A program made the translations under genes and the position numbers. Positions 1 to 10,552 of a DNA stretch of 64,000 bases are shown here, one piece after another. How positions within the stretch are numbered: the stretch's first letter is position 1; the number at the start of each line of letters is the position of its first letter. The notes under the pieces were generated by a model. That model saw only the letters and a program-made list of their open reading frames with translations, did not search any database and had not been told where the DNA came from. This DNA is from Dryomyza anilis (Eukaryota > Arthropoda > Insecta > Diptera > Dryomyzidae), in assembly GCA_951804985.1 (NCBI GenBank), contig OX638132.1:87238696-87302695 (forward strand), in the 5' to 3' direction.

Positions 1-758
1 TTTTATCGAAATATGAACCTAACGACTTTTCATTGAACGACAATGATATATTCTGATTATTTTGAAAGTCATACCGTTCAATATTATTGAAACTAATATT
101 TATAAAATAATTTAAAAAATTATAAATGTGCATAAATCTAAGTTTGTATGTTTTGTATTCATGTTTGATACATGTATTGTACAAATTTGATTATAATTTA
201 AATTTGATTGTATAAGTCGTATAATGTGATATATTGTATATTAAAAAAAATAAATAAATATTTGTTAAATATTCGAATAGGTTTGAAAAATATTCAAGAA
301 ACGAAAAACATTATTTTAAAATAATTTTTGGAAACAAAAATAAATTTAATAAAATTCATTCGTACTATACTCATTAACTAAAAATCTTCGTTTCACCACT
401 ATTAATGCACACAATGTATTTGTATTTTCCTCTGCAAAATATGCACTCTACAGTATTGATTGCATTTTGCAATGGTATTACAGTGAAGGCTCTCCAGCGA
501 CTTCACTGCAGTATCTGTTTCATTAGGGTCAATTAGTGTCAACTTGTTTTGAAAAACCAAATGACACTACTGTCGCTGAAAATGCAAGAAGTACAGTGAG
601 TGCAGCGAGAAAGCACAACGAGTAATAGTGAGAATTCGAACATTGAAAGCAACAACATTTTGTTTTCGGTATTCAGTGATTAAAAAAAAAACTACAACTA
701 AATAAATATATATATTGTAATACGTAATGGTCGAAAATCAATATATCTAACCGACATC
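1..758. other. AT-rich sequence without a recognised gene
   Basis: No convincing coding frame, RNA gene or element boundary was found. The stretch has scattered CAGTG/CACTG motifs and poly(A/T) runs. Confidence 0.6.
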
Positions 759-760
759 TA

Positions 761-966
761 CACCCAGAAAAAAATACTATATAAATAATAGTTTTTTACT
801 ATTAAAAATATTCAATAGGATAAATTATAATTTTAATCGGAAAATACCATTAAATACTAGAAAATACCATGACATTGCCATTGAGTTTATATGAAAATTT
901 TAATTTTTATAATAATTGTCCTATTGACCAATTTTAATGGGATTTAAGGGAATTTTTTTCTGGTTG
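761..966. mobile_element. MITE with CACCCAG termini and TA target duplication (copy 1)
   Basis: The 206-base element starts cacccagaaaaaaa and ends tttttttctggttg, flanked by TA on both sides (759-760 and 967-968). Its interior is related, in the opposite orientation, to 28066-28283, sharing the blocks around ctcaatggcaatgtcatgg and the tract tttactattaaaaata. TA duplication with short terminal inverted repeats suggests Tc1/mariner-type mobilisation. It has no coding capacity. Confidence 0.75.
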
Positions 967-967
967 T

Positions 968-1585
968 ACACAAGTTCATTTGAAACCCACTTCAAGACAT
1001 TCACTTCGTTTCAAAACATTCACTGTCGTCAACTCTTTGCTTAAAACTCAAATGAATGTTTTGCTCACAAAAACAAAGCAACAAGTACTGTCAAAAAAAA
1101 AAACAAAACTGCAGTGAAGAGATCTATAAAGATGAAAATAAAAATACAAATACTAAAATGGACTTCTTATGACACCGTGTACTTAGTGAATTTTTAATTT
1201 TTGTTACCAATCTTACTCTAAGGAATTTTTATTAATATTGAAATAATTAAAAGAAATTCAAAAGGTATAAGAAAATCAAGTTTTTATTTATTTTTTCTAT
1301 ATTTCTATATAAATGGAAATTCCTTAGAGTAGAATGTTAAAAAAATGCAAAATGCATTGAGTATTCAGTGTCATAAACAGTTCATTTCAGTATTTGAATT
1401 TTTATTGCACATCATCATAGCCTCTTTACTTCAACTACGTCTTGTTTGTGTTTAGTTTTGACACTACTTGTGCCTTGTTGTTGTGAGCAACTCATTTATT
1501 TGCTTATCAAGCATACAGTCGGCTACCGTACATGTCTTGAAATAAAATAAATGTCATAAAATGGGTGTCAAATGCATTTGTGCAG
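968..1585. repeat. Diverged foldback (palindromic) element
   Basis: Two arms of about 290 bases are inverted copies. Matches include tttgctcacaa (about 1060) against ttgtgagcaa (about 1480), the ttatgacac block near 1165 against gtgtcataa near 1367, and ttactctaagg (1211) against ccttagagtag (about 1323). The centre lies near 1275. The MITE at 761-966 sits at its left edge and apparently split it, since gacatctacac before the MITE continues as aagttcatttg after it. Confidence 0.6.
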
Positions 1586-2221
1586 ATGTCTAGTGCACAC
1601 TACTTCAGTGCACACTGCTTGATCGACTCATATAATTGAAAGAGTGTAATAATAAACTCAAGAGAGGAAATGAATACAAAACATGTGCACTACTTTATGT
1701 TATAGAATACGAGTGTTGTGTGTATTAAATGAACCGAGTGCAGTGTACAATAGTTCAATTCCTGTATTGCGATGAGTTATTAGTTAAATTATATGTTAAA
1801 TTAATGTTTTTATTTTATAATTTATGGTAGTAAAAACAAAAATATTTACAATTTTGGAACTACACTTTTTTTACTAGTAGTGCTTGGTGCACTCTCTGTA
1901 GTGCAGTGTAAGCATTTTGTTTTATTATAGAAATGTTTTGTGAGTACACTGCAGCAATGTTTTGATGCTCTTCTCCTTTCAATTCATTTCTGCAACGAAT
2001 GATCAAAACATATATTTGATTCTGAAGTTCTTAGTACAAGATAGTAAGTATTCGATAAACAAGTGAATGATTTACATTTTTTTGCATTTTCAAATTATTA
2101 ATTAAGCTGAACACCGAATGTCATTTTCAAATAATATGTTTATAAATAATTACATTTAAAATGCACAGAATTAAAATGGCATGACATAAAAGTAAAAAAA
2201 AAAACTATTTTGGCGGAACAC
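1586..2221. other. AT-rich sequence without a recognised gene
   Basis: It contains several copies of the short motif GTGCACTAC/TGCAGTGTA and poly(A) runs. Nothing codes convincingly. Confidence 0.5.
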
Positions 2222-2223
2222 TA

Positions 2224-2878
2224 CTCTCAAAATAAAAAGTCTGTAACAGTAGCAAAAAAGGTTGCCAACATAGCAAAAATGTTTGCTAAAAAGAGCGCCG
2301 GATTCTGCTGAAACAGCAAATGTCAGTTTGTTGTTTTAGTGAACTTTTTTATGCCAAAGAGCAGACAATTTTAGCTGTTTTATCAATTTTGTTGTTGTTG
2401 TTAACTCCAATTCTTAAATAAAGAAAATAAAAAAAATATATATTTTTTTGTATTTTAATATATTTTTATTTCTGATATACTTTTTTTATTTTTATATTAT
2501 TATTTTGATTATATTTATTTTTATTTATCTCATATTTTTATTTTACCTTTATTTCACTATTTCACTCTTGTATGCGTTCATTATTACTACGTAGAAGAAA
2601 TATATCTTTTAGATAAACATGTTATCGAAAAAGAGTCTACGAATTATAGACACATTTAGCTGCAGCGTCTCGTGACTATGGCGCCATCTAGTGCAGGTTA
2701 GCTAAACTAGCAATATGCACACCAGTGACACTAGCACGATCTTGATCACTAGCAGAACTAAGATTCCCAGCAAACAGTTCGCTATTGCTGATAAAAGTAT
2801 GCTGTAAATGCAATTTAAAGTTTGCTAAAATTTAGCATTCAGAGTTTGCTATTAATAGCAGACTTTTTATTTTGAGTG
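2224..2878. mobile_element. Non-autonomous TIR element (TA-flanked)
   Basis: The left end ctctcaaaataaaaagtctg is the inverse of the right end, cagactttttattttgagtg, with one mismatch, and TA flanks both ends. Inside are repeated tagcaaa/tttgcta motifs near both ends. No transposase frame is visible in 655 bases, so this is a non-autonomous Tc1/mariner-like element. Confidence 0.7.
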
Positions 2879-3439
2879 TAGTTGTGTAAACAAGTTTTTC
2901 ATTAAGCTGGAATCGTGTTAGAGGAAATTTTAAACCGCACATTCCCAAGTTTTTTTTTATATATAAACCTGATTGGTGGTTCTAAAAGAAAAAATATTTC
3001 TCATACAATATATGTTTTGACTGTTATTTTTTAAATTTCATTGTAAATTGATATTGCCTTAAAAATGGCGAATTTTATTTCAAACTAGCTGGACCTGTGC
3101 ACGACTCGTGGCAAGATTTTGTAAATTAAAAGATATGGAGCGATTTTATTAATATAAAAAACATTTTTATTATTTATATCAGGCGCCCGTGTTTGGCTGT
3201 GAAAGTTTTTTTATTGGTTTTATAAATGTAGTAGCCAAATAATAATTCTCCGCCAAAACGACTTTTCTCAAAGACAATTCAGACAGTATAATATTTCGCC
3301 GTAGAATTCTTCCCAGTAGAAATCTTCCCAGTATAAATCTTCTCCGCAAAATTCTTCCCCATAGAACGCTTTATCGTAGAATTCTTCCCGATATAACTCT
3401 TCCCGGTAGAATTCTTCCCCGTAGAGTTTTTCCCAGTAG

Positions 3440-3845
3440 AAGTTTTAGTGTAGTTAGTTTTAATGTGGTGAGTTTTAGTGTGTTGAATTTTTAGTGCGGT
3501 GAATTTTTAGTGTAGTGAGTTTTAGTGTGGTAAGTTTTAGTGCGGTGAGTTTTAGTGTGGTGAGTTTTAGTGTGGTGAGTTACGGTGTGGTGAGTTTTTA
3601 GTATGGTGAGTTTTAGTGTGGTGAGTTTTAGTGAGGTGAATTTTTAGTGTGGTGAGTTTTAGTGTGGTGAGCTTTATTGTGTTGAGTTTTAGTGTGGTGA
3701 GTTTAAGTGTGGTGAATTTTGGTGTGGTGAGTTTTAGTGTGGTGAGTTTTGGTGTGGTGAGTTTTAGTATGGTGAATTTTTAGTGTGGTGAGTTTTAGCG
3801 TGGTGAGTTTTATTGTGGTGAGTTTTAGTGTGGTGAATTTTAGTT
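3440..3845 (+). repeat. 15-bp minisatellite (gtgagttttagtgtg)
   Basis: About 27 tandem copies of a 15-base unit, with occasional single-base insertions (16 bases), fill this block. The period is a multiple of three, so it produces long spurious open frames. Confidence 0.9.
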
Positions 3846-4017
3846 TTTTGTTTCATCTTTTTAGATTGTGTATGTGCTGAGTTATGTCGTTTTGAAAGCT
3901 TAGGTTGTATGGGAGGTACCACGCCCCATATATAGCCTATGACACCCTCCGGACTTCTTAGTATCCTGTGGCAAAATTTCAGTTAAATTGGTTCAGCGGT
4001 TTAGACGTGATGCTGGA

Positions 4018-4020
<3 letters not shown>

Positions 4021-4099
<79 letters not shown>
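4021..4099 (+). repeat. GACA tetranucleotide microsatellite
   Basis: Nearly pure (GACA)n, about 19 units, sits next to the conserved 3' block of the host element. Frames across it read QTDR or VCLS repeats and are not genes. Confidence 0.95.
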
Positions 4100-4412
4100 C
4101 GACGGACCAAGAGTTTTATATATATAGATGAAAATAATTCATTCTCTTGGAACAATATCAAGAAATAGCACAATTTATCTTATTGCTAAGTATATTTGAA
4201 AACTTATTTTGCGAATCTTGGCAAATAGTTTGATTTTATCTTTGCTATTACTTTTACACATTAAGTATTTCCTTCAAAAGAAATCAAACAACAAAAAAAA
4301 CCAAAACTTAAAAATACCGGAAACATTAATAAAGCGAATGACCCCAGAAAAACATGCTGCACTTCCTTTTGTTGGCTGATTTATTAATGCAAAACTTTCT
4401 CTCTCATTGCAG

Positions 4413-4473
4413 AGCGGAAATCAATTATAATAAAATAACAAATCAAACGGACGTGAAACATAACAAAACGGCC
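4413..4473 (+). other. Probable 5' UTR part of the first visible exon
   Basis: A pyrimidine-rich tract ending in cattgcag stops at 4412, so the exon carrying the start codon probably begins at 4413 and is spliced to an upstream non-coding exon. The 61 bases to the ATG at 4474 contain no stop in the coding frame, so N-terminal extension is possible. The G at -3 of the ATG is acceptable for a fly start. Confidence 0.5.
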
Positions 4474-5887
4474 ATGTCCTTGGGGAGCAGCATGTCGCAC
4501 CAGCAGCATCAGCACTTTCAGCAACAACATCCGTTGTTGGCAGCAGCCGGAAATAATTATGCGTAAGTTTAATTGCAACAACAATAAAAAATAGTTATGG
4601 CCAACATAATAGGAGACGTCTTTTAAAAAAAAGAAAAGGGAAAGGCCTTGCAAAATGCAGACACTTTTTTTTATAATTTGCTTTTTAATCCAACAGCCTT
4701 AATCAGCCACGCGCACATTTGCCAGGACATGTGAACAGCCTGCGACCACTTGTGAGTGCCGGCTCCAGCGCGAGTGGCATCTACTACGGCAGTTCACCGT
4801 CGGCACCCTACGGGTAATTAGCGCATATTCTATAGGTTTTTTTTTTTAATTTTGTGCTTTTCTCTATTACATCTGAACCATGCATCGATGAACCACACAA
4901 CAACTAATAATGCGTAGCCTGTCGGCTAGTGACACCGACGGCGCTGGCGGCAGCTACGATTATCACCCCGTCCATGCACCCGTCTCGCACTTGCCCACCG
5001 GCGGTAGTTACTCCTACCATGCCACAGCCGCCGCCGCCCCTGGCACCGACTACGGCGCCCCACAGCCGCCGCCGTCAGCAACAAAAACATTCGCCGGCTT
5101 AACGAAGAAGAAGGGCGGCTCCTCGGCGCTGAGCGCGCTCACTTTGCTCTCGTTCTTCTTCTTTGTGAATCTGCTGCAGAACTGCCTCAAGGATCACATG
5201 AACGCCATGAATCCGACGGTGATGGTGATGACTGCCGGTGTGGTGCGCAATCGATTCAACAAATTGGCCGAGATGAATTCGCGCGAACAGAGCTCGGCGG
5301 CGGCTTCGCACAATGCCTTCTCTTCGGGTGCTTCGCTGGTGGTGCAGCCGGCAGATCTGGTAGCATCTGGCGGCACGCAGTCATTGGTCGCGTCAGCGTC
5401 GACGGTGCAGTTGCAGTCGCCGTACAGCAGCAGCACGGATGGCGGTCATGCGAGACCAACAACAACAAATAATAATAATAATAATAATAATAATAATTAC
5501 AACAATTACTACAACAACAATGATGCCAATAAGCAGCACAACAACAATAATCACAATAGTTATAATTATGAACCCGACCCGGAGTTTTACGATGCCAGCT
5601 CATATCCGAATCGCACACTCGACTCGGTCGTGTCGAGCGATAAACGTCTGCAATACCAGCCACAGCAGCATCACGAACAATCAGACGGTTCCTGGCCCTA
5701 TGGACAGGGCTCATCCGTCGCATCAGCAACATCTTCACATCGCAATCACGATTCAAACAACTATGGCGGCTCCACGTGGTCTTCGCGGCTTCCGAATCGC
5801 GTTGCCGGCAACAATTACTTCGAGGATGACGACGGCGACGAAGCCGTTGTGCGTCGCGAGGACTCGCACTATACGCGCATTAATTGA
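4474..5887 (+). CDS. Three-exon gene, low-complexity protein with one predicted membrane segment
   Basis: Coding exons are 4474-4562, 4697-4813 and 4918-5887. Introns of 134 and 104 bases have gtaagt/cag and gtaatt/tag borders, and both junctions keep the frame (GC+C gives Ala, GG+C gives Gly). The product is 391 residues. Residues 1-30 are His/Gln-rich. Residues 70-130 are Gly/Tyr/Pro/Ala-rich. After a basic LTKKKGG patch comes a hydrophobic stretch at about 138-159 (LSALTLLSFFFFVNLL), then a segment with NAMNPTVMVMTAGVVRNRFN at about 164-183, the best candidate for a conserved core. The C-terminal half has an Asn run near 256-270, is Ser/Asn/Tyr-rich, and ends in an acidic patch. I do not recognise the family and assign no function. 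A single-pass membrane protein is the reading from composition. The reading frame is open upstream of the chosen ATG to the acceptor at 4412, so the true start could lie in an earlier exon. Base composition is much more GC-rich than the flanks, as expected for real coding sequence. Confidence 0.85.
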
Positions 5888-6186
5888 GTTCCAACTTGGC
5901 TAGAACTCCTGTACTACTCCGCTATTCAATAGATTTTTAATTTATTTGACTTTTATTTTTGTTTACCTAAGCATAAGGCCTCCCTGCAGTCAATAGCCGG
6001 GCAGTTTAGCCTTTCCCTACATCAATGCAAAGTTATTTAAATAAGGTATAATGATTGCTTTCTATGTTGGTGGCATTTCGAGTCAGTGTTGGTACAACGC
6101 ACCGCATTTTGCGCTGCGTTACACCGTATTACAAAATGCTATAATATCTAAATATTCAATATTTTCTGCACCGCAGAGTCGTCTTC

Positions 6187-6271
6187 AATAAATCTATCAT
6201 CGAATAATTGAATAGGCTATTTTAGTAAAATTATATGTAAGGCTTAACATTTTTGTTTAATACGAAATAAA
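6187..6271 (+). terminator. Candidate polyadenylation signals of the three-exon gene
   Basis: AATAAA occurs at 6187-6192 and again at 6266-6271, about 300 and 380 bases after the stop codon at 5887. Either would give a 3' UTR of ordinary length. The satellite array begins only a few tens of bases further on, so read-through transcripts would enter it. Confidence 0.45.
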
Positions 6272-8048
6272 ATTCTTCGGCATAAACGTTGTCATTGAAG
6301 CAGCCAATAATCTACTTTGAAATCACTATAAAATGCACCTACTTTGACCCCTCTAGGACGCTCCGTTTAGAAGATATGAAGATTTTAAGAAAATCTTGAT
6401 TCATCTGCCGATTTCTCCAGGACTAATAGACCGAATTTAATGAATTTTGCTATGAAAGATTTAAGAAATTTTATTTTCAAAAATCGATTTTAAAAATTCC
6501 CAAAAATTGTGCCGACTTTGGGCCCTCTAGGACGCTCCGTTTAGAAGATATGAAGGTTTTACGAAAATCTTGATTCATCTGCCGATTTCTCTAGGACTAA
6601 TAGACCGAATATAATTAAAATTGCAGTAAATAATCTACTTTAAAATCACTATAAAATGCGCCTACTTTGACCCCTCTATGACGCTCCGTTTAGAAGATAT
6701 GAAAGATTTAAGAAATTTTATTTTCAAAAATCGATTTTAAAAATTCCCAAAAATTGCGCCGACTTTGGGCCCTCTAGGACGCTCCGTTTAGAAGATATGA
6801 AGGTTTTAAGAAAATCTTGATTCATCTGCCGATTTCTCTAGGACTAATAGACCGAATATAATGAAAATTGCATCTACTTTAATTGCAGCTACTTTAAAAT
6901 CACTATAAAATGCGCCTACTTTGACCCCTCTAGGACGCTCCGTTTAGAAGATATGAAAGATTTAAGAAATTTTATTTTCAAAAATCGATTTTAAAAATTC
7001 CCAAAAATTGTGCCGACTTTGGGCCCTCTAGGACGCTCCGTTTAGAAGATATGAAGGTTTTAAGAAAATCTTGATTCATCTCCCGATCTCTCTAGGACTA
7101 ATAGACCGAATATAATGAACATTGCAGTAAATAATCTGCTTTAAAATCACTATAAAATGCGCCTACTTTGACCCCTCTATGACGCTCCGTTTAGAAGATA
7201 TGAAAGATTTCAGAAATTTTATTTTCAAAAATCGATTTTAAAAATTCCCAAAAATTGCGCCGACTTTGGGCCCTCTAGGACGCTCCGTTTAGAAGATATG
7301 AAGTTTTTAAGAAAATCTTGATTCATCTGCCGATCTCTCTAGGACTAATAGACCGAATATAATGAACATTGCAGTAAATAATCTGCTTTAAAATCACTAT
7401 AAAATGCGCCTACTCTAGGACGCTCTAGGACGCTCCGTTTAGAAGATATGAAAGATTTAAGAAATTTTATTTTCAAAAATCGATTTTAAAAATTCCCAAA
7501 AATTGTGCCGACTTTGGGCCCTCTAGGACGCTCCGTTTAGAAGATATGAAGGTTTTAAGAAAATCTTGATTCATCTGCCGATCTCTCTAGGACTAATAGA
7601 CCGAATATAATGAACATTGCAGTAAATAATCTGCTTTAAAATCACTATAAAATGCGCCTACTTTGACCCCTCTAGGACGCTCCGTTTAGAAGATATGAAA
7701 GATTTAAGAAATTTTATTTTCAAAAATCGATTTTAAAAATTCCCAAAAATTGCGCCGACTTTGGGCCCTCTAGGACGCTCCGTTTAGAAGATATGAAGGT
7801 TTTAAGAAAATCTTGATTCATCTGCCGATTTCTCTAGGACTAATAGACCGAATATAATGAAAATTGCATCTACTTTAATTGCAGCTACTTTAAAATCACT
7901 ATAAAATGCGCCTACTTTGACCCCTCTAGGACGCTCCGTTTAGAAGATATGAAAGATTTAAGAAATTTTATTTTCAAAAATCGATTTTAAAAATTCCCAA
8001 AAATTGTGCCGACTTTGGGCCCTCTAGGACGCTCCGTTTAGAAGATAT

Positions 8049-9371
8049 GAGGGTTTTAAGAAAATCTTGATTCATCTGCCGATTTCTCTAGGACTAATAG
8101 ACCGAATATAATGAAAATTGCAGTAAATAATCTACTTTAAAATCACTATAAAATGCGCCTACTTTGACCCCTCTAGGACGCTCCGTTTAGAAGATATGAA
8201 GGTTTTAAGAAAATCTTGATTCATCTGCCGATTTAGCTAGGACTAATAGACGGAATTTAAAGAATTTTGCATTAAGTAATCTACTTTAAAATCACTATTA
8301 AATGCGCCTACTTTGACCCCTCTAGGACGCTCCGTTTAGAAGATATGAAAGATTTAAGAAATTTTATTTTCAAAAATCGATTTTAAAAATTCCCAAAAAT
8401 TGTGCCGACTTTGGGCCCTCTAGGACGCTCCGTTTAGAAGATATGAAGGTTTTAAGAAAATCTTGATTCATCTGCCGATCTCTCTAGGACTAATAGACCG
8501 AATATAATGAACATTGCAGTAAATAATCTGCTTTAAAATCACTATAAAATGCGCCTACTTTGACCCCTCTATGACGCTCCGTTTAGAAGATATGAAAGAT
8601 TTAAGAAATTTTATTTTTAAAAATCGATTTTTAAAATTCCCAAAAATTGTGCCGACTTTGGGCCCTCTAGGACGCTCCGTTTAGAAGATATGAAGTTTTT
8701 AAGAAAATCTTGATTCATCTGCCGATTTCTCTAGGACTAATAGACCGAATATAATGAAAATTGCAGTAAATAATCTACTTTAAAATCACTATAAAATGCG
8801 CCTACTTTGACCCCTCTAGGACGCTCCGTTTAGAAGATATGAAAGATTTAAGAAATTTTATTTTTAAAAATCGATTTTAAAAATTCCCAAAAATTGTGCC
8901 GACTTTGGGCCCTCTAGGACGCTCCGTTTAGAAGATATGAAGGTTTTAAGAAAATCTTGATTCATCTGCCGATTTCTCTAAGACTAATAGACCGAATATA
9001 ATGAAAATTGCAGTAAATAATCTACTTTAAAATCACTATAAAATGCGCCTACTTTGACCCCTCTAGGACGCTCCGTTTAGAAGATATGAAAGATTTAAGA
9101 AATTTTATTTTCAAAAATCGATTTTAAAAATTCCCAAAAATTGTGCCGACTTTGGGCCCTCTAGGACGCTCCGTTTAGAAGATATGAGGGTTTTAAGAAA
9201 ATCTTGATTCATCTGCCGATTTCTCTAGGACTAATAGACCGAATATAATGAAAATTGCAGTAAATAATCTACTTTAAAATCACTATAAAATGCGCCTACT
9301 TTGACCCCTCTAGGACGCTCCGTTTAGAAGATATGAAGGTTTTAAGAAAATCTTGATTCATCTGCCGATTT
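8049..9371. repeat. Higher-order period of 1137 bp within the satellite
   Basis: The variant gatatgagggttttaag occurs at 8049 and 9186, and the variant atttagctaggactaatag with gacggaatttaaag at 8231 and 9368. Both pairs are 1137 bases apart, so a multi-monomer block was duplicated as a unit. Confidence 0.75.
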
Positions 9372-10552
9372 AGCTAGGACTAATAGACGGAATTTAAAGA
9401 ATTTTGCATTAAGTAATCTACTTTAAAATCACTATTAAATGCGCCTACTTTGACCCCTCTAGGACGCTCCGTTTAGAAGATATGCAAGATTTAAGAAATT
9501 TTATTTTCAAAAATCGATTTTAAAAATTCCCAAATTCTTTGGGCCCTCTAGGACGCTCCGTTTAGAAGATATGAAGGTTTTAAGAAAATCTTGATTCATC
9601 CGATTTCTCTAAGACTATTAGACCGAATATAATGAAAATTTCAGTAAATAATCTACTTTAAAATCACTATAAAATGCGCCTAGTTTGACCCCTCTAGGAC
9701 GCTCCGTTCCCAAAAATTGTGCCGACTTTGGGCCCTCTAGGACGCTCCGTTTAGAAGATATGAAGGTTTTAAGAAAATCTTGATTCATCTGCCGATTTCT
9801 CTAGGACCAATAGACCGAATTTAATGAATTTTGCAGTAAATAAATCTACTTTAAAATCACTATAAAATGCGCCTACTTTGACCCCTCTAGAACGCTCCGT
9901 TTAGAAGATATGAAGGTTTTAAGAAAATCTTGATTCATCTGCCAATTTCTTTAGGACTAATAGACCGAATTTAATGAATTTTGCAGTAAATAAATCTACT
10001 TTAAAAGCACTATAAAATGCGCCTACTTTGACCCCTCTAGGACGCTCCGTTTAGAAGATATGAAGGTTTTAAGAAAATCTTGATTCATCGTCCGATTTCT
10101 CTAGGACTAATAGACCGAATTTAATGAATTTTGCAGTAAATAAATCTACTTTAAAATCACTATAAATTGCGCTTACTTTGACCCCTCTATGACGCTCCGT
10201 TTAGAAGATATGAAAGATTTAAGAAATTTTATTTTCAAAAATCGATTTTAAAAATTCCCAAAAATTGCGCCTACTTTGACCCCTCTAGGACGCTCCGTTT
10301 AGAAGATATGAAGATTTTAAGAAAATCTTGATACATCTGCCGATTTCTCTAGGACCAATAGACCGAATTTAATGAATTTTGCAGTAAATAAATCTACTTT
10401 AAAATCACTATAAAATGCGTCTGCTTTGACCCCTCTAGGACGCTCCGTTTAGAAGATATGAAGGTTTTAAGAAAATCTTGATTCATCTGCCAATTTCTTT
10501 AGGACTAATAGACCGAATTTAATGAATTTTGCAGTAAATAAATCTACTTTAA

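Larger units (their letters stand above)
3083..4131 (+). mobile_element. Minisatellite-bearing dispersed element, copy A
   Basis: It starts at actagctggacctgtgcac and ends at ttttatatatatagatga. In order it holds a unique head, a degenerate 15-base repeat of the type gtagaattcttcccc (about 3300-3440), a 15-base repeat gtgagttttagtgtg (about 3440-3845), a unique block (ggttcagcggtttagacgtg) and a GACA microsatellite. An inverted copy with the same order lies at 60150-60989 and a decayed one at about 24786-25055. The GACA run next to a fixed 3' block resembles non-autonomous Helitron/Helentron-type elements of insects, but I cannot assign the class firmly. Confidence 0.65.

Noticed and set aside
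3968..4173. Open frames on both strands across the GACA run
   Set aside because: They are pure translations of a tetranucleotide microsatellite and have no gene context.
5099..5903. Four other frames overlapping the third exon of the gene
   Set aside because: They lie in other frames or on the opposite strand of a clearly spliced coding exon and have no support of their own.
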